Positions 16,204-25,614 of a DNA stretch of 64,000 nt are shown in pieces; position 1 is the first letter of the stretch, and every line of letters begins with the position of its first letter. This DNA comes from Sphaerisporangium sp. TRM90804. Lineage in GTDB: Bacteria > Actinomycetota > Actinomycetes > Streptosporangiales > Streptosporangiaceae. Below the pieces are notes generated by a model that saw only the letters and a list, made by a program, of their open reading frames with translations, searched no databases and was not told where the DNA came from. The stretch covers positions 186,001-250,000 of the forward strand of contig NZ_JARWAC010000007.1 of assembly GCF_029846175.1 (NCBI RefSeq), written 5' to 3'. The position numbers were made by a program, and so were the translations under genes.

Positions 16204-17748
16204 TCAGGGGCCGAGCACGCGCAGGGTCGCCCACAACGCGGTCGTGGCCGCGAGCAGGGCGGCGGGCACGGTCAGCAGACCGAGGCGGGTGAAGTCGCCC
16301 AGGGACGGCTCGTGGCCGTGCCCGCGCAGGACGCGCCGCCACAGGAGGGTGGCGAGCGAGCCGGTGTAGGTGAGGTTGGGGCCGATGTTCACGCCGATCA
16401 GCGCGGCCAGCACCGGCCCGGTGCCGGCCGGGCCGAGGACGGGGAGCAGCGCCAGGATCGCGGGCAGGTTGTTGATCGCGTTCGCCAGCACGGCGGCGAG
16501 GGCGGCGACCGCCAGCAGGCTGAGCAGGCTTCCGTCCCCCGGCAGCACGCGGGTGAGGGCGGCGCCCATGCCGTTGTCCACGACCGCCTTGACGATGACT
16601 CCCAGCGCCAGCACGAACAGGCAGAAGAGAGGGTCGGCCGCGCCGCCCAACCCGAGAAGAGTGGTCTCCCGGCGATACAGGGCACGCCCGCCGAGCACCA
16701 CGGTTCCCGCCAGCGCCGCCCAGGCCGGCTCGAATCCCGCCAACGAGGTGACGGCCAGAGCCACCAGCGTGACCGCGAGCACCACCAGCGGAAACACCGG
16801 CACCCGCACCGGCGGCACCCCCGCCCCGCCACCGCCACCCGGCGGCCGGGTGGTTCCGTCCCTCGTCCGCCGAGAAGCGCGAGCCCCCCACGCCGCACCC
16901 GAAGACGGGGAACGCGGACCGGAGACGGCGGACGACGGCCCGCCCGAGGACGGGGAGCGCGGACCGAAGAGCCCGGACGACGGCCCGCCCGAAGACGGGG
17001 AGCGCGGACCGGAGACGGCGGGCGGCTCGCCCGAAGACGGAGAGCGCGGACCGGAGACCGCGGGCGGCTCGCCCGAAGACGGGGACGGCGGATCGCCGCC
17101 GGCGGGCGCGGGCGAGGGTGCGGGGCCGATGGCGCGGTCGGCGGCGAAGAAGCGGCGGAAGACGGCGTACTCGACGCCGATGGCGACCAGCCAGGCGGGT
17201 GACATGAGCGCGGCGAAGCGGGTGAAGGTGAGCCCGGTCGCCGTGAAGGCGAGCAGGTTGGTGAGGTTGGACACCGGCAGGAGCAGCGAGGCCGAGTTGG
17301 CCAGGTGCGCGGTCGCGTAGACGTGCGGGCGGGGGCGGACGCCCAGGCGGGCGGCGGTGGCCAGCACCACCGGGGTCAGCAGGACGACGGTGGCGTCCAG
17401 GCTGAGCACCGCCGTGGTGAGCGCGGCGACCGCGAACACCCCCGCGAGCAGCCGGTCCGGGCCGTCCGCGTACCTCCGCGCCAGGACGTCGCCCATCGCG
17501 GCGAACAGCCCTTCGTCCGCGCAGAGCCGCGCCAGCACCAGCACCACGGCCAGAAAGGCGACCACCGGCAGCAGCGCCCGCATCTCGGCCCAGGCGTTCG
17601 CGGGCGGCACCGCGCCCAGGAGCATCAGCAGACCGGCGGCGGGCACCGCCGCCACCGCCTCGGGCCACCCCCGCGGTCGCGCCACGGCGAACGCCAGCAC
17701 CGCGACCAGCAACACGACCGACACGGCCTCGGCGACGGCGACGCTCAC
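16204..17748 (-). CDS. ArsB/NhaD-type (ion transporter superfamily) permease with a repeat-expanded loop
   Basis: Protein of 514 residues, with about 10-12 hydrophobic segments in two halves. Segments such as LSLDATVVLLTPVVLA and LPVSNLTNLLAF (first half) and NAINNLPAILALLP and GVNIGPNLTYTGSLATLLW (second half) are typical of the ArsB/NhaD/SLC13-like group, which exports arsenite or exchanges ions. Substrate is not determinable; no ars genes adjoin. The GTG at 17748 follows GAGGAGG. The central loop (about 222-290) contains 14-15-residue SPSSG...GPR repeats absent from family members I know. Confidence 0.8.
   Translation of the reverse strand: MSVAVAEAVSVVLLVAVLAFAVARPRGWPEAVAAVPAAGLLMLLGAVPPANAWAEMRALLPVVAFLAVVLVLARLCADEGLFAAMGDVLARRYADGPDRLLAGVFAVAALTTAVLSLDATVVLLTPVVLATAARLGVRPRPHVYATAHLANSASLLLPVSNLTNLLAFTATGLTFTRFAALMSPAWLVAIGVEYAVFRRFFAADRAIGPAPSPAPAGGDPPSPSSGEPPAVSGPRSPSSGEPPAVSGPRSPSSGGPSSGLFGPRSPSSGGPSSAVSGPRSPSSGAAWGARASRRTRDGTTRPPGGGGGAGVPPVRVPVFPLVVLAVTLVALAVTSLAGFEPAWAALAGTVVLGGRALYRRETTLLGLGGAADPLFCLFVLALGVIVKAVVDNGMGAALTRVLPGDGSLLSLLAVAALAAVLANAINNLPAILALLPVLGPAGTGPVLAALIGVNIGPNLTYTGSLATLLWRRVLRGHGHEPSLGDFTRLGLLTVPAALLAATTALWATLRVLGP
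16879..17085 (-). repeat. 42-45-bp in-frame tandem repeats in the ArsB-like permease
   Basis: Five units encode SPSSGEPPAVSGPR, twice exactly and then diverged (SPSSGGPSS..GPR). They lie wholly within the loop joining the two transporter halves. Confidence 0.85.
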
Positions 17749-17894
17749 CGAGCCTCCTCGTTCATGTGCGACGGCACCCCACAACATGCTCCACCCAGGC
17801 CGCCCCCTTCCCCACCACCCACCCCGGCGTGGCGAACCCCCCGGCCGTCGGAGACGGCAGCCCACCTACACCTCGAAGCCCCCCAGGCCCGTTC

Positions 17895-18150
17895 CGCCGC
17901 CGGGCACAGGAGACGGGGCCACCGCAACATGGCGCCTACGGCGCAGCCTCATCCAGGGCGACTCTCACTGCGCCCCACCCCGCCGTTGCGCCGGCAACCG
18001 CCCGGACTCCGCCCCCAGTCGGGCTTTGACCACGATGACGAAGTCTTACGGCGGCTGAGGCGGATGCTCGCGCGACGGCGGGGCGGGGCCTGATCAGGGT
18101 CGCCCTTGAGAAAGGCCGCGCCGAAGGCACCGTTTCGGGGACGGCGGGCG
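17895..18150. repeat. Large imperfect inverted repeat
   Basis: The minus strand leftward from about 18000 and the plus strand rightward from about 18050 share GCGC[AG]ACGGCGGGG, GTCGCCCT and GCGCCG-AGGC-CC blocks in the same order at roughly 70-75% identity. Arms are about 100 bp around a 30-50-bp centre. It may be a pair of a dispersed intergenic repeat or a MITE-like remnant. Confidence 0.55.
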
Positions 18151-18226
18151 ACTGCTCGCGGACGGGTTCTCAACCATCCACAGCCGGACGCGCGTGAGGC
18201 GTAGTACCAACGGGGACGTGCCCCTT

Positions 18227-18470
18227 CCCCTGGGCGCCACGTCGGCGGGATGTTCGTACGGCGAAACGGCGCCTCTGTAGGACGCGCGACCGGGCGCTGC
18301 CCACACCCCGGCTTTGCCCCAACCATCCACGCGCCGTTACCGCAACCACACCACACACCCGCACCGGGCCCCCACCCCTCCCACCGGCGTGCCCTCCCCC
18401 CGGCGCCGCGTCGGTGGGACGTCGTACGGCGAAAGCGGCGCCGCCGTACGACGCGCGACCCGGCGCGCGT
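18227..18470. repeat. Diverged direct repeat pair
   Basis: Copies near 18227-18300 and 18390-18470 share CGTCGG[CT]GGGA, GTACGGCGAAA, CGGCGCC and GACGCGCGACC in order. They are about 160 bp apart. Confidence 0.55.
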
Positions 18471-18795
18471 TCGCCGGTGACGCATGGTGCCTTAGGTCGG
18501 CGGGAGTCATCGGAGCATTGACGTTCCGGTCGGCAGATGGCGACAATTGGCGCGGATCAGGTCACCTCACACCGGTCGGCACACCGGTGAGGGGTGGCGG
18601 AAGCTTTCACTACGACGTGGTCGGCGCACGCGTACTTCACCCCGGAAGGATCGACGCTGCGCTTGTTCCGACGCACACGGCCCTGCGCGCCACCGCCCGT
18701 ATCCGGCCTCTCCGCGCCGCCGTCTCCGCCCGCGAGCATGACTCTGCCGTCTCCGCCCCAGGCTGGGACGCCGCAGCCCCCGCCGGTGGCCGGCA

Positions 18796-18957
18796 CTTCG
18801 CCCTCCGGGGCCAGGGGCAGGACTTCGCCGTCCCGGGCCGGGGCCGGGATCTCGCCGTCACGGGCCGAGGTCAGGACTTCGGCGTTCCGGGGCGGGGCCG
18901 GCACTTCGGTGTCCCGGGCCGGGGTTGGGACTTCGGCGTCGCGGGCTGCGGGCAGGG
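18796..18957. repeat. Six tandem 27-bp units immediately before copC
   Basis: Units start at 18796, 18823, 18850, 18877, 18904 and 18931; each begins C/T-TTCG(G/C)(C/T)GT or a close variant and continues with a CGGG-rich half. The last unit ends where the proposed copC GTG begins. If translation began further upstream they would encode 9-residue TSPSRAGAG-like repeats. Confidence 0.85.
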
Positions 18958-19847
18958 TGCGGTGGTTCGCGCGGGTGGTGCTGGCCGCCGTGCTCGCGGG
19001 TGGGGCGGTGGCCGTCGTCGCGGCGCCCGCGGCGGCGCACGGGCAGCTCGCGCTGTCGACGCCGGCCAAGGACAGCACGGTGTCCGAGCCGCTGGAGGCG
19101 GTGGAGCTCTACTTCACCGAGCAGCCCACGGCCAACGCGTACTTCACGATCCTCACGCCGCGTGGTGCGCGCGTCGACCGGAAGTGGTCGTACGGCGAGG
19201 AGAAGCGCCTGGACAAGCCGGTCCGCGAGGACTTCCTCGTGAACGGCGTCTGGGAGCCGCGGCTCTACCACATCGGCTACTCGGTGAAGGTCCCCGTGGC
19301 CCACTGGCCCGAGAAGGGCGTGTACGCGGCGACGTACCTGACGGTCGCCTCGGACGGCGAGCGCGTCAAGGGAGAGGTGCGCTTCACCTACTCGGGCCCG
19401 ACGTCGAAGGCGCCCAAGGGCTGGAAGACGCCCACCGACCAGCCCGACCCCGCCCTGCTCGCCGCAGCGAACGGCCACGCGAGCGGCGCCGCGACCCCGC
19501 AGCCCGGCGCCCCGGCACAGGGCCCCACGATGCAGGGAGACACGGGCCCCGTGGTCGGCACGCCGAACCCCGTGAGCACCGGCGCCTCGGCGGAGGACTC
19601 CGGCACCGGCCTCATGGTGTGGCTGCTGCCCGTGCTCCTCGTCGCCGGAGCGGGCCTCATGGTGGCCCGCGCGGCACGACGACCACCGGCCGCCGGGGGA
19701 GCGACCGCCCGGGCCCCCGCCGGCCCGCGGCCCAGGACGCCGAAGGCGGGACGCCCGACCCCGAAGGCGACGCGCGGAGCACCGGCCAAGGCACGGCGCG
19801 AGACCCCCGGCAAGCCGCCGCGCACCAACCCCGGCAAACGCCGGTGA
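18957..19847 (+). CDS. copC: CopC-domain copper-resistance protein, membrane-anchored
   Basis: Protein of 296 residues from GTG 18957. A Sec signal (WFARVVLAAVLAGGAVAVV...) ends AAPAAA, so the mature chain starts HGQL, the free N-terminal His that binds Cu(II) in CopC proteins. The beta-sandwich domain runs to about residue 150 (ALSTPAKDSTV, VELYFTEQP, GVYAATYLTVASDGERVKGE). Then come a Pro/Gly-rich linker, a membrane helix (MVWLLPVLLVAGAGLMV) and a basic tail. The start is uncertain: the frame is open to 18594, but that extension is repeat-derived and would bury the signal peptide. First gene of a likely metal module with a cupredoxin lipoprotein and a polytopic membrane protein. Confidence 0.75.
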   Translation: MRWFARVVLAAVLAGGAVAVVAAPAAAHGQLALSTPAKDSTVSEPLEAVELYFTEQPTANAYFTILTPRGARVDRKWSYGEEKRLDKPVREDFLVNGVWEPRLYHIGYSVKVPVAHWPEKGVYAATYLTVASDGERVKGEVRFTYSGPTSKAPKGWKTPTDQPDPALLAAANGHASGAATPQPGAPAQGPTMQGDTGPVVGTPNPVSTGASAEDSGTGLMVWLLPVLLVAGAGLMVARAARRPPAAGGATARAPAGPRPRTPKAGRPTPKATRGAPAKARRETPGKPPRTNPGKRR

Positions 19848-19989
19848 CCACCGCGCCTCACCATCGCGGTCACCGGAGGAGACCCCCGCCGAAGGCCGTG
19901 CACGTCGCACCAGGCGGTCCGCGCGCCGAGCCGGGCGGGCGCCGGTGACCCGTCGCTCCGCTCATCCATCTCGTCCCAGGAGAACATCC

Positions 19990-20367
19990 ATGTCGCTCGT
20001 CCTCGCCCGCCTCCGCCCGCTGGCGGCCGTTCTCGCGCTCGGCGCGGTCCTGCTGGCCGCGGTGGCCTGCGGGTCCTCGGACGCGGACGCTCCGGCCGCC
20101 ACGGGGGTAAAGGAGGTCGCCGTGACCATCGCCGGGCGGCAGGTCACGCCGCCGCCGGGGCGGGTCGAGGTGGCCAAGGGCCAGACGGTGCGCATCACGG
20201 TGACCAGCGACGTCGCCGACGAGGCGCACGTGCACGGCTACGACAAGTCGGCGCACCTGCAGCCGGGCACCCCCGGGACCGTGGAGTTCGTCGCCGACCA
20301 GAGCGGGCTGTTCGAGGTCGAGACGCACGGCGCCAAACTGCAGCTGTTCCAGCTCATGGTCCGCTAG
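19990..20367 (+). CDS. Cupredoxin-like lipoprotein
   Basis: Protein of 125 residues. A lipoprotein signal ends LLAAVAC (about residue 28). The remainder is a small beta-barrel with cupredoxin_1/EfeO-like pattern: GRVEVAKGQTVRITVTSDVADEAHVHGYD, then GTVEFVADQSGLFEVETHGAKLQLFQLMV. His residues in AHVHGYD and THG and the C-terminal Met are plausible metal ligands. ATG at 19990 with AGGAGA upstream. Its place between CopC and a membrane protein, 10 bp from the latter, suggests periplasmic-side metal handling. Confidence 0.75.
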   Translation: MSLVLARLRPLAAVLALGAVLLAAVACGSSDADAPAATGVKEVAVTIAGRQVTPPPGRVEVAKGQTVRITVTSDVADEAHVHGYDKSAHLQPGTPGTVEFVADQSGLFEVETHGAKLQLFQLMVR

Positions 20368-20377
20368 GCGGCGCGCG

Positions 20378-21694
20378 GTGCTGCTGGCACATGGCGTCGG
20401 CGGGCGCCAGGACCTGCCGATCCCCTTCGAGGCCGCGCTGACGGGGGCGATCCTCGCGCTGCTGGTGTCGTTCGCGGCGCTCGGCGCGCTGTGGACCGAA
20501 CCGAGGCTGGGCGCGTCCATCCGGTACAGCCGCCCGCTGTCGGCCGTGTTCCAGCAGGTGGCGTCGGCTCCGGCCTGGCAGTGGGTCTGGCGGGTCGCCG
20601 GCCTCCTGGCCGCCGCCTATTTCTGCCTGGGCCTGCTCTTCGGCCCCGACCGGGCCGAGAACCCCACGGCGGGCGTGGTGTACGTCCTGTTCTGGGTGGG
20701 ACTGATCCCGCTGTCGCTGCTGTTCGGGCCGGTGTGGCGGCACGTCAACCCGCTGCGGACCCTGCACCTGCTGGCCTGCATGGCCGTGCGGCGCGACCCC
20801 GCCGCGGGGCCGCGCCCGCTGCCGGAAGGGCTGGGCTACCGCCCCGCCGCGATCGGCCTGTTCGCGTTCGTGTGGCTGGAGCTGGTCGCCCCGGAGCGGG
20901 TGACGCTGCCGGTGATCGGAACCTGGCTGGCGCTGTACGCCGTGGCCATGCTCGCGGGAGCGGCGCTCTACGGGTCGCACTGGTTCGACCGGGGTGACGC
21001 GTTCGAGGTGTACAGCGACCTCATCGGCAGGCTGGCGCCGGTGACACGGCGTCCCGACGGCGCGGTGGCCTGGCGCAACTCGCTCGACGGCATGGCCGGC
21101 CTGCGTCCGGCGCCGGGGCTGACGATCCTGGTGGTGGTGCTGCTGGGCTCCACCATGTACGACAGCGTGTCCAACGCGCCGTTCTGGGTGCGTTTCGTGC
21201 AGGAGAGCGCGCTGCCCGCGCCGGTGACCGGGACGGCCGGCCTGCTCGCCGTCATCGGCCTGGTGCTCGCGGCCTACCTCGGGGCCACCGCGCTGGCCGG
21301 CCGGCTGGGAACGGCGCCCCCGGGGAAGACGGCGGGCGAGCTGGCCCACGCGATCGTGCCGATCGCGGTGGGCTACCTGGTCGCGCACTACTTCACGCTG
21401 CTGCTGCTGGAGGGGCAGCACACGCTCGCCCTGCTGTCGGACCCGCTGGGCACCGGCGCCGACTGGCTCGGCACCGCCGGCTGGAGCATCGGCACGGCCG
21501 GCACGACGCCCGCGAGCGTCGCGATGCTGCAGGTGACCGTCATCGTCATCGGCCACGTGCTGGGCACGGTGCTCGCCCACGACCGCGCGCTGGTGCTGTT
21601 CCCCAGGCGCACGGCGGTCGTGGGGCAGATCCCGCTGCTCGTGCTGATGGTCCTCTACACCGTCGCGGGACTGCTCCTCCTGTTCGCCGCCTGA
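20378..21694 (+). CDS. Polytopic membrane protein of the copC module, function unknown
   Basis: Protein of 438 residues with about ten hydrophobic helices and few soluble loops (for example LTGAILALLVSFAALGALW, AVGYLVAHYFTLLLL-like and PLLVLMVLYTVAGLLLLFA). I do not recognise a named family. Possible ligands include the N-terminal HG and HYF/HVL motifs within helices. The GTG at 20378 lies 10 bp after the cupredoxin stop, with no strong ribosome site, suggesting coupling. Co-location with CopC and a cupredoxin hints at metal transport or membrane metal insertion; that is inference only. Confidence 0.65.
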   Translation: MLLAHGVGGRQDLPIPFEAALTGAILALLVSFAALGALWTEPRLGASIRYSRPLSAVFQQVASAPAWQWVWRVAGLLAAAYFCLGLLFGPDRAENPTAGVVYVLFWVGLIPLSLLFGPVWRHVNPLRTLHLLACMAVRRDPAAGPRPLPEGLGYRPAAIGLFAFVWLELVAPERVTLPVIGTWLALYAVAMLAGAALYGSHWFDRGDAFEVYSDLIGRLAPVTRRPDGAVAWRNSLDGMAGLRPAPGLTILVVVLLGSTMYDSVSNAPFWVRFVQESALPAPVTGTAGLLAVIGLVLAAYLGATALAGRLGTAPPGKTAGELAHAIVPIAVGYLVAHYFTLLLLEGQHTLALLSDPLGTGADWLGTAGWSIGTAGTTPASVAMLQVTVIVIGHVLGTVLAHDRALVLFPRRTAVVGQIPLLVLMVLYTVAGLLLLFAA

Positions 21695-21901
21695 GCCGGA
21701 CGGGCCGCGCGCCTCGCCGTCGCCCGGGCCGGCGCGCCCGCGTCGCGCCGGAGGGCCGTTAGAGCACCGTGTTCAGACATTCAGGTGGGACGGCCCACGT
21801 CTTCCGGCGGCGGTCATGACCCGTTTCCGCTTTGTTCATTTTTCACGGTTTGTATTCAGGTGCATCAACTACGCACCTCACTCTTCAGAAGGACACATAC
21901 C

Positions 21902-22903
21902 GTGACCAGTGGACAGCGCCGCCTGAGCGCGGTGGCGACGGCCGCCCTCGTCGTTTCCCTCGCGGCGGCCTGTGGTGGCACCAACACCACCCCGCCGGCC
22001 GGCGGCGACAGCACCTCGGCGGCCAGCGAAGGCGGGACCGCGGAGCTGAGCGGACAGGTCAAGGCCGACGGCTCCAGCACGGTCGCCCCCCTGACCAGCG
22101 CGGCCGCCGAGTTCTTCGCCGAGACCCAGCCGAAGATCAACGTGACCGTCGGCACCTCCGGCACCGGCGGCGGCTTCGAGAAGTTCTGCAACGGCGAGAC
22201 CGACATCTCCGACGCCTCCCGTCCGATCAAGGACGAGGAGAAGGCGGCGTGCGACGCCAAGAGCATCGCCTTCAGCGAGCTCACCGTCGCGACCGACGCC
22301 CTCACCGTCGTGGTCAACAAGGAGAACACCTGGGCGACCTGCCTCACCACCGAGCAGCTCAAGAAGATGTGGGAGCCGGCGGCCGAGGGCAAGATCACCA
22401 ACTGGAACCAGGTCGACGCCAAGTTCCCGGACGAGCCGCTGAAGCTGTTCGGCGCGGGCACCGACTCGGGCACGTTCGACTACTTCACCGACGAGATCAA
22501 CGGCGAGGAGGGCGCGAGCCGCAAGGACTACAGCCCGAGCGAGGACGACAACGTCACCGTGCAGGGTGTGTCCGGCTCCAAGGGCGGCGTGGGCTACTTC
22601 GGCTTCACCTACTTCGAGGAGAACGCCGACAAGCTGAAGGCCGTCGAGATCGACTCCGGCGACGGTTGCGTCGCTCCCAGCGTGGAGGCCGCGCAGGCCG
22701 GCAAGTACACCCCGCTGTCCCGGCCGCTGTTCATCTACCCCTCGGTCGCCGCGGTGAAGAGGCCTGAGGTCGCCGCCTTCCTCCAGTACTACGTCGACAA
22801 CGCCCACAAGATCGTCACCGACGCCAAGTTCATCCCGCTCAACGCCGAGCAGGAGTCCAAGCTGAAGTCCGACTTCGCCGCCCTGAAGACCCAGGCCGGC
22901 TGA
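21902..22903 (+). CDS. pstS: Phosphate-binding lipoprotein PstS
   Basis: Protein of 333 residues. The lipoprotein signal ends VSLAAAC (near residue 23). The binding domain shows the phosphate-loop signatures GSSTVAPLTSAAAEFF, VGTSGTGGGFEKFC, ISDASRPI and FGAGTDSGTFDYFT. It delivers phosphate to PstCA. The GTG at 21902 is chosen for AGAAGGA upstream and because the signal peptide begins here. The upstream 200 bp contains TTCA-rich direct elements (about 21772-21787 and 21834-21860), but I cannot assign a confident PhoP box. Confidence 0.95.
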   Translation: MTSGQRRLSAVATAALVVSLAAACGGTNTTPPAGGDSTSAASEGGTAELSGQVKADGSSTVAPLTSAAAEFFAETQPKINVTVGTSGTGGGFEKFCNGETDISDASRPIKDEEKAACDAKSIAFSELTVATDALTVVVNKENTWATCLTTEQLKKMWEPAAEGKITNWNQVDAKFPDEPLKLFGAGTDSGTFDYFTDEINGEEGASRKDYSPSEDDNVTVQGVSGSKGGVGYFGFTYFEENADKLKAVEIDSGDGCVAPSVEAAQAGKYTPLSRPLFIYPSVAAVKRPEVAAFLQYYVDNAHKIVTDAKFIPLNAEQESKLKSDFAALKTQAG

Positions 22904-23841
22904 TGACCGTCCAGGACCGACCGACCGCGCCGGGGGCCTCCCAGTCCCTGGCGCGGTCGCGCCCGCGTTACGGCGAGCGGGTCATCAAGGTGATCCTCCT
23001 GGTCGCCGCACTGGTGTCGGTCGCGACCACGGTCGGCATCATCATCTCCCTGCTCGGCCCGACGATCGGCTTCTTCGGGGACGTCGGCTTCGGCCGGTTC
23101 TTCGGCGGCACGAGCTGGGGGCCGCTGTTCGAGCCGCCGAGCTACGGCGTGTGGCCCCTGGTCAGCGCGACCCTCATCACGACCGGCATCGCCATCCTCG
23201 TGGCCGTGCCGCTCGGCCTGATGGCCGCCATCTACCTGTCGGAGTACGCCAGGCCCCGCGTCCGCAAGCTCTTCAAGCCGGTGCTGGAGGTCCTGGCGGG
23301 CGTCCCGACGGTGGTCTTCGGCTTCTTCGCGCTCAGCTTCATCACCCCGCTCCTGCGGAACGTGCTGCCGTTCGAGGTGGAGATCTTCAACGCGCTGAGC
23401 GCGGGCCTCACCGTCGGCTTCATGATCATCCCGATCGTCGCCTCGCTGTCGGAGGACGCGATGAGCGCCGTGCCCAACGGCCTGCGCGAGGGCTCCTTCG
23501 CGCTGGGCGCGTCCCGGATGATCACCTCGTTGCGCGTGGTGGTGCCCGCGGCGTTCTCCGGCATCGTGGCGGCCGTCATCCTGGCGATCTCGCGCGGCGC
23601 CGGCGAGACGATGATCGTCTACATCGCCGGCGGCGGTCAGCCCAACTTCACCTTCGACGTGACCGTCGCGATGCAGACGATGGCCGCGTTCATCGCCGCG
23701 GCGGGCTCGGGAGACGTGCCGGTGGGCACCGTCGACTACAACACCATCTTCGCGGTCGGCTCACTGCTGTTCCTGATGACCTTCGCCATGAACTTCGTCA
23801 GCGCCCGCCTGGTGCGGAAATATCGTGAGGTGTACGAGTAA
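22903..23841 (+). CDS. pstC: Phosphate ABC transporter permease PstC
   Basis: Protein of 312 residues with six membrane helices and the BPD_transp_1 coupling loop ([22 protein letters not shown]). PstC pairs with PstA to form the phosphate channel. Its ATG overlaps the pstS stop by one base. Confidence 0.95.
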   Translation: MTVQDRPTAPGASQSLARSRPRYGERVIKVILLVAALVSVATTVGIIISLLGPTIGFFGDVGFGRFFGGTSWGPLFEPPSYGVWPLVSATLITTGIAILVAVPLGLMAAIYLSEYARPRVRKLFKPVLEVLAGVPTVVFGFFALSFITPLLRNVLPFEVEIFNALSAGLTVGFMIIPIVASLSEDAMSAVPNGLREGSFALGASRMITSLRVVVPAAFSGIVAAVILAISRGAGETMIVYIAGGGQPNFTFDVTVAMQTMAAFIAAAGSGDVPVGTVDYNTIFAVGSLLFLMTFAMNFVSARLVRKYREVYE

Positions 23842-24732
23842 ATGGCTGTTCTCACGACGCCGCGCTCCAACGTCGAACTGGCGAGCAAGGGCCGACCGGT
23901 CAAGGAGACCGCGTTCCGGCTCGCGCTGCTCGCCAGCCTCGCCATCGCGCTGATCTTCCTGGTCGCCCTGCTCGCCTACGTGTTCATCGAGGGTTCACCC
24001 CGACTCGACTCCCGCCTCTGGTCGAACATGCCGTCGATCCGCGACCCCGAGATCGCCGGCGCCCAGTCGGCCATCACCGGGACGCTCTGGGTGATCTCCC
24101 TGACGGCCCTGTTCACCATCCCCACGGGCATCGCGGCGGCCATCTACCTGGAGGAGTACGCGAACACCTCCAAGTGGTACAACCGCGTCATCGAGCTGAA
24201 CATCCAGAACCTGGCCGCGATCCCCTCGATCGTCTACGGAATCCTGGGCCTGGGCATCATCGCCCGCACCTTCGGCCTCGGCTTCAGCGTCATCACGGCG
24301 TCCCTCACGCTCGGGCTGCTGGTGCTGCCCATCGTCATCATCGCCGCGCGCGAGGCGATCCGCTCGGTCCCCCCGTCGATCAGGGAAGGCTCGCTGGCCC
24401 TGGGCGCCACCCAGTGGCAGACGATCTCACGGCAGGTGCTGCCCGCCTCGATCCCCGGCATCGCCACCGGCTCGATCCTGGCGCTGTCGCGCGCGATCGG
24501 CGAGGCGGCCCCGCTGCTCATGCTGGGCGCGGTGTCGTTCATCCGGTTCAACCCCGACGGCGTCTTCGCCAGCTACACCGTCCTGCCCATCCAGATCTTC
24601 AACTGGATCGCCCAGTCCCGCGAGGGATTCCACATCCTCGCCTCGGCGGCGATCGTCATCCTGCTGGCCATCCTGCTGCTGATGAACTCCGTGGCGATCT
24701 GGCTGCGCAACCGCTACCAGAGGCGCTGGTGA
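23842..24732 (+). CDS. pstA: Phosphate ABC transporter permease PstA
   Basis: Protein of 296 residues; six-helix permease with coupling loop [20 protein letters not shown] and the PstA-typical YLEEYAN and [21 protein letters not shown] immediately follows the pstC TAA. Partner of PstC. Confidence 0.95.
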   Translation: MAVLTTPRSNVELASKGRPVKETAFRLALLASLAIALIFLVALLAYVFIEGSPRLDSRLWSNMPSIRDPEIAGAQSAITGTLWVISLTALFTIPTGIAAAIYLEEYANTSKWYNRVIELNIQNLAAIPSIVYGILGLGIIARTFGLGFSVITASLTLGLLVLPIVIIAAREAIRSVPPSIREGSLALGATQWQTISRQVLPASIPGIATGSILALSRAIGEAAPLLMLGAVSFIRFNPDGVFASYTVLPIQIFNWIAQSREGFHILASAAIVILLAILLLMNSVAIWLRNRYQRRW

Positions 24733-24740
24733 AGGAAGAA

Positions 24741-25589
24741 ATGTCTGAGATCGGAACCTCCATGCCCAACCTCACCGTCCGCGGCTCCGCAACGCCCCGC
24801 AGCCTCGGAGCCCTCGACCCGGTGTTCACCGTCTCGGGCCTCAGCGTCTTCTACGGCGACTACGAGGCGGTGCGCGGCGTCGACATGACGATCGGCAACC
24901 GCGAGATCACGGCCATGATCGGCCCGTCGGGCTGCGGCAAGAGCACCGTGCTGCGCTGCTTCAACCGCATGAACGACCTGATCATCGGCGCCCGGGTCTC
25001 CGGCAAGATCCTCTACCACCACGAGGACCTGTACGGCGACCACGTCGACCCGATCGAGGTCCGCCGCCGGATCGGCATGGTCTTCCAGAAGCCCAACCCC
25101 TTCCCCAAGTCGATCTACGACAACATCGCCTACGGCCCCAAGGTCATCGGCATGAAGGGGAAGATGGACGACCTGGTGGAGGGCGCGCTGACCAAGGCCG
25201 CGCTCTGGGACGAGGTCAAGGACAAGCTCAAGCAGAACGCTCTCGCCCTGTCCGGCGGCCAGCAGCAGCGCCTGTGCATCGCGCGCGCCATCGCGGTGAA
25301 GCCCGACGTCATCCTGATGGACGAGCCCTGCTCGGCGCTCGACCCGATCGCGACCACGAAGATCGAAGACCTCATGCAGGAGCTGTCGCGCGACTACACG
25401 ATCGTGATCGTGACGCACAACATGCAGCAGGCCGCACGTGTCTCCGACCGCACCGCCTTCTTCACCGCGGAAGTGGACGACTCCGGTGAACGGCACGGCC
25501 GCCTCGTCGAGTTCGACGAGACCAGCCGCATCTTCACCAACCCGAGCGACAAGCGGACCGAGGACTACATCACCGGCCGCTTCGGGTGA
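24741..25589 (+). CDS. pstB: Phosphate ABC transporter ATPase PstB
   Basis: Protein of 282 residues. Walker [11 protein letters not shown]-loop [16 protein letters not shown], signature LSGGQQQR, Walker [13 protein letters not shown] and switch His in VTHNMQQA are all intact. Drives phosphate import through PstCA. The ATG at 24741 follows GAAGGAAG. It is 8 bp from pstA and 25 bp before a regulator gene. Confidence 0.96.
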   Translation: MSEIGTSMPNLTVRGSATPRSLGALDPVFTVSGLSVFYGDYEAVRGVDMTIGNREITAMIGPSGCGKSTVLRCFNRMNDLIIGARVSGKILYHHEDLYGDHVDPIEVRRRIGMVFQKPNPFPKSIYDNIAYGPKVIGMKGKMDDLVEGALTKAALWDEVKDKLKQNALALSGGQQQRLCIARAIAVKPDVILMDEPCSALDPIATTKIEDLMQELSRDYTIVIVTHNMQQAARVSDRTAFFTAEVDDSGERHGRLVEFDETSRIFTNPSDKRTEDYITGRFG

Positions 25590-25614
25590 CACCACTCACC
25601 AGAGGAGGACGTGG

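Larger units (their letters stand above)
17749..18956. other. 1.2-kb gap with inverted repeat, direct repeats and a 27-bp array
   Basis: No gene is supported. Open frames exist on both strands but have Arg/Pro/Gly-rich products and no homology I recognise. Three repeat structures are visible: an imperfect inverted repeat (17895-18150), a diverged direct pair (about 18227-18300 and 18390-18470) and six 27-bp units (18796-18957). Confidence 0.6.

Noticed and set aside
17949-18485. 178-codon minus-strand frame in the copC-upstream gap
   Set aside because: Arg/Ser/Pro-rich product with no domain and no ribosome site; it overlies the inverted and direct repeats, which explain it better.
18594-18956. 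N-terminal extension of copC by 121 codons
   Set aside because: It would be built from the 27-bp array and would bury the signal peptide; CopC needs an exposed N-terminal His.
21770-21860. PhoP box upstream of pstS
   Set aside because: TTCA-type elements are present but not in the 11-bp-spaced direct repeats expected; not assigned, although control by phosphate is likely.
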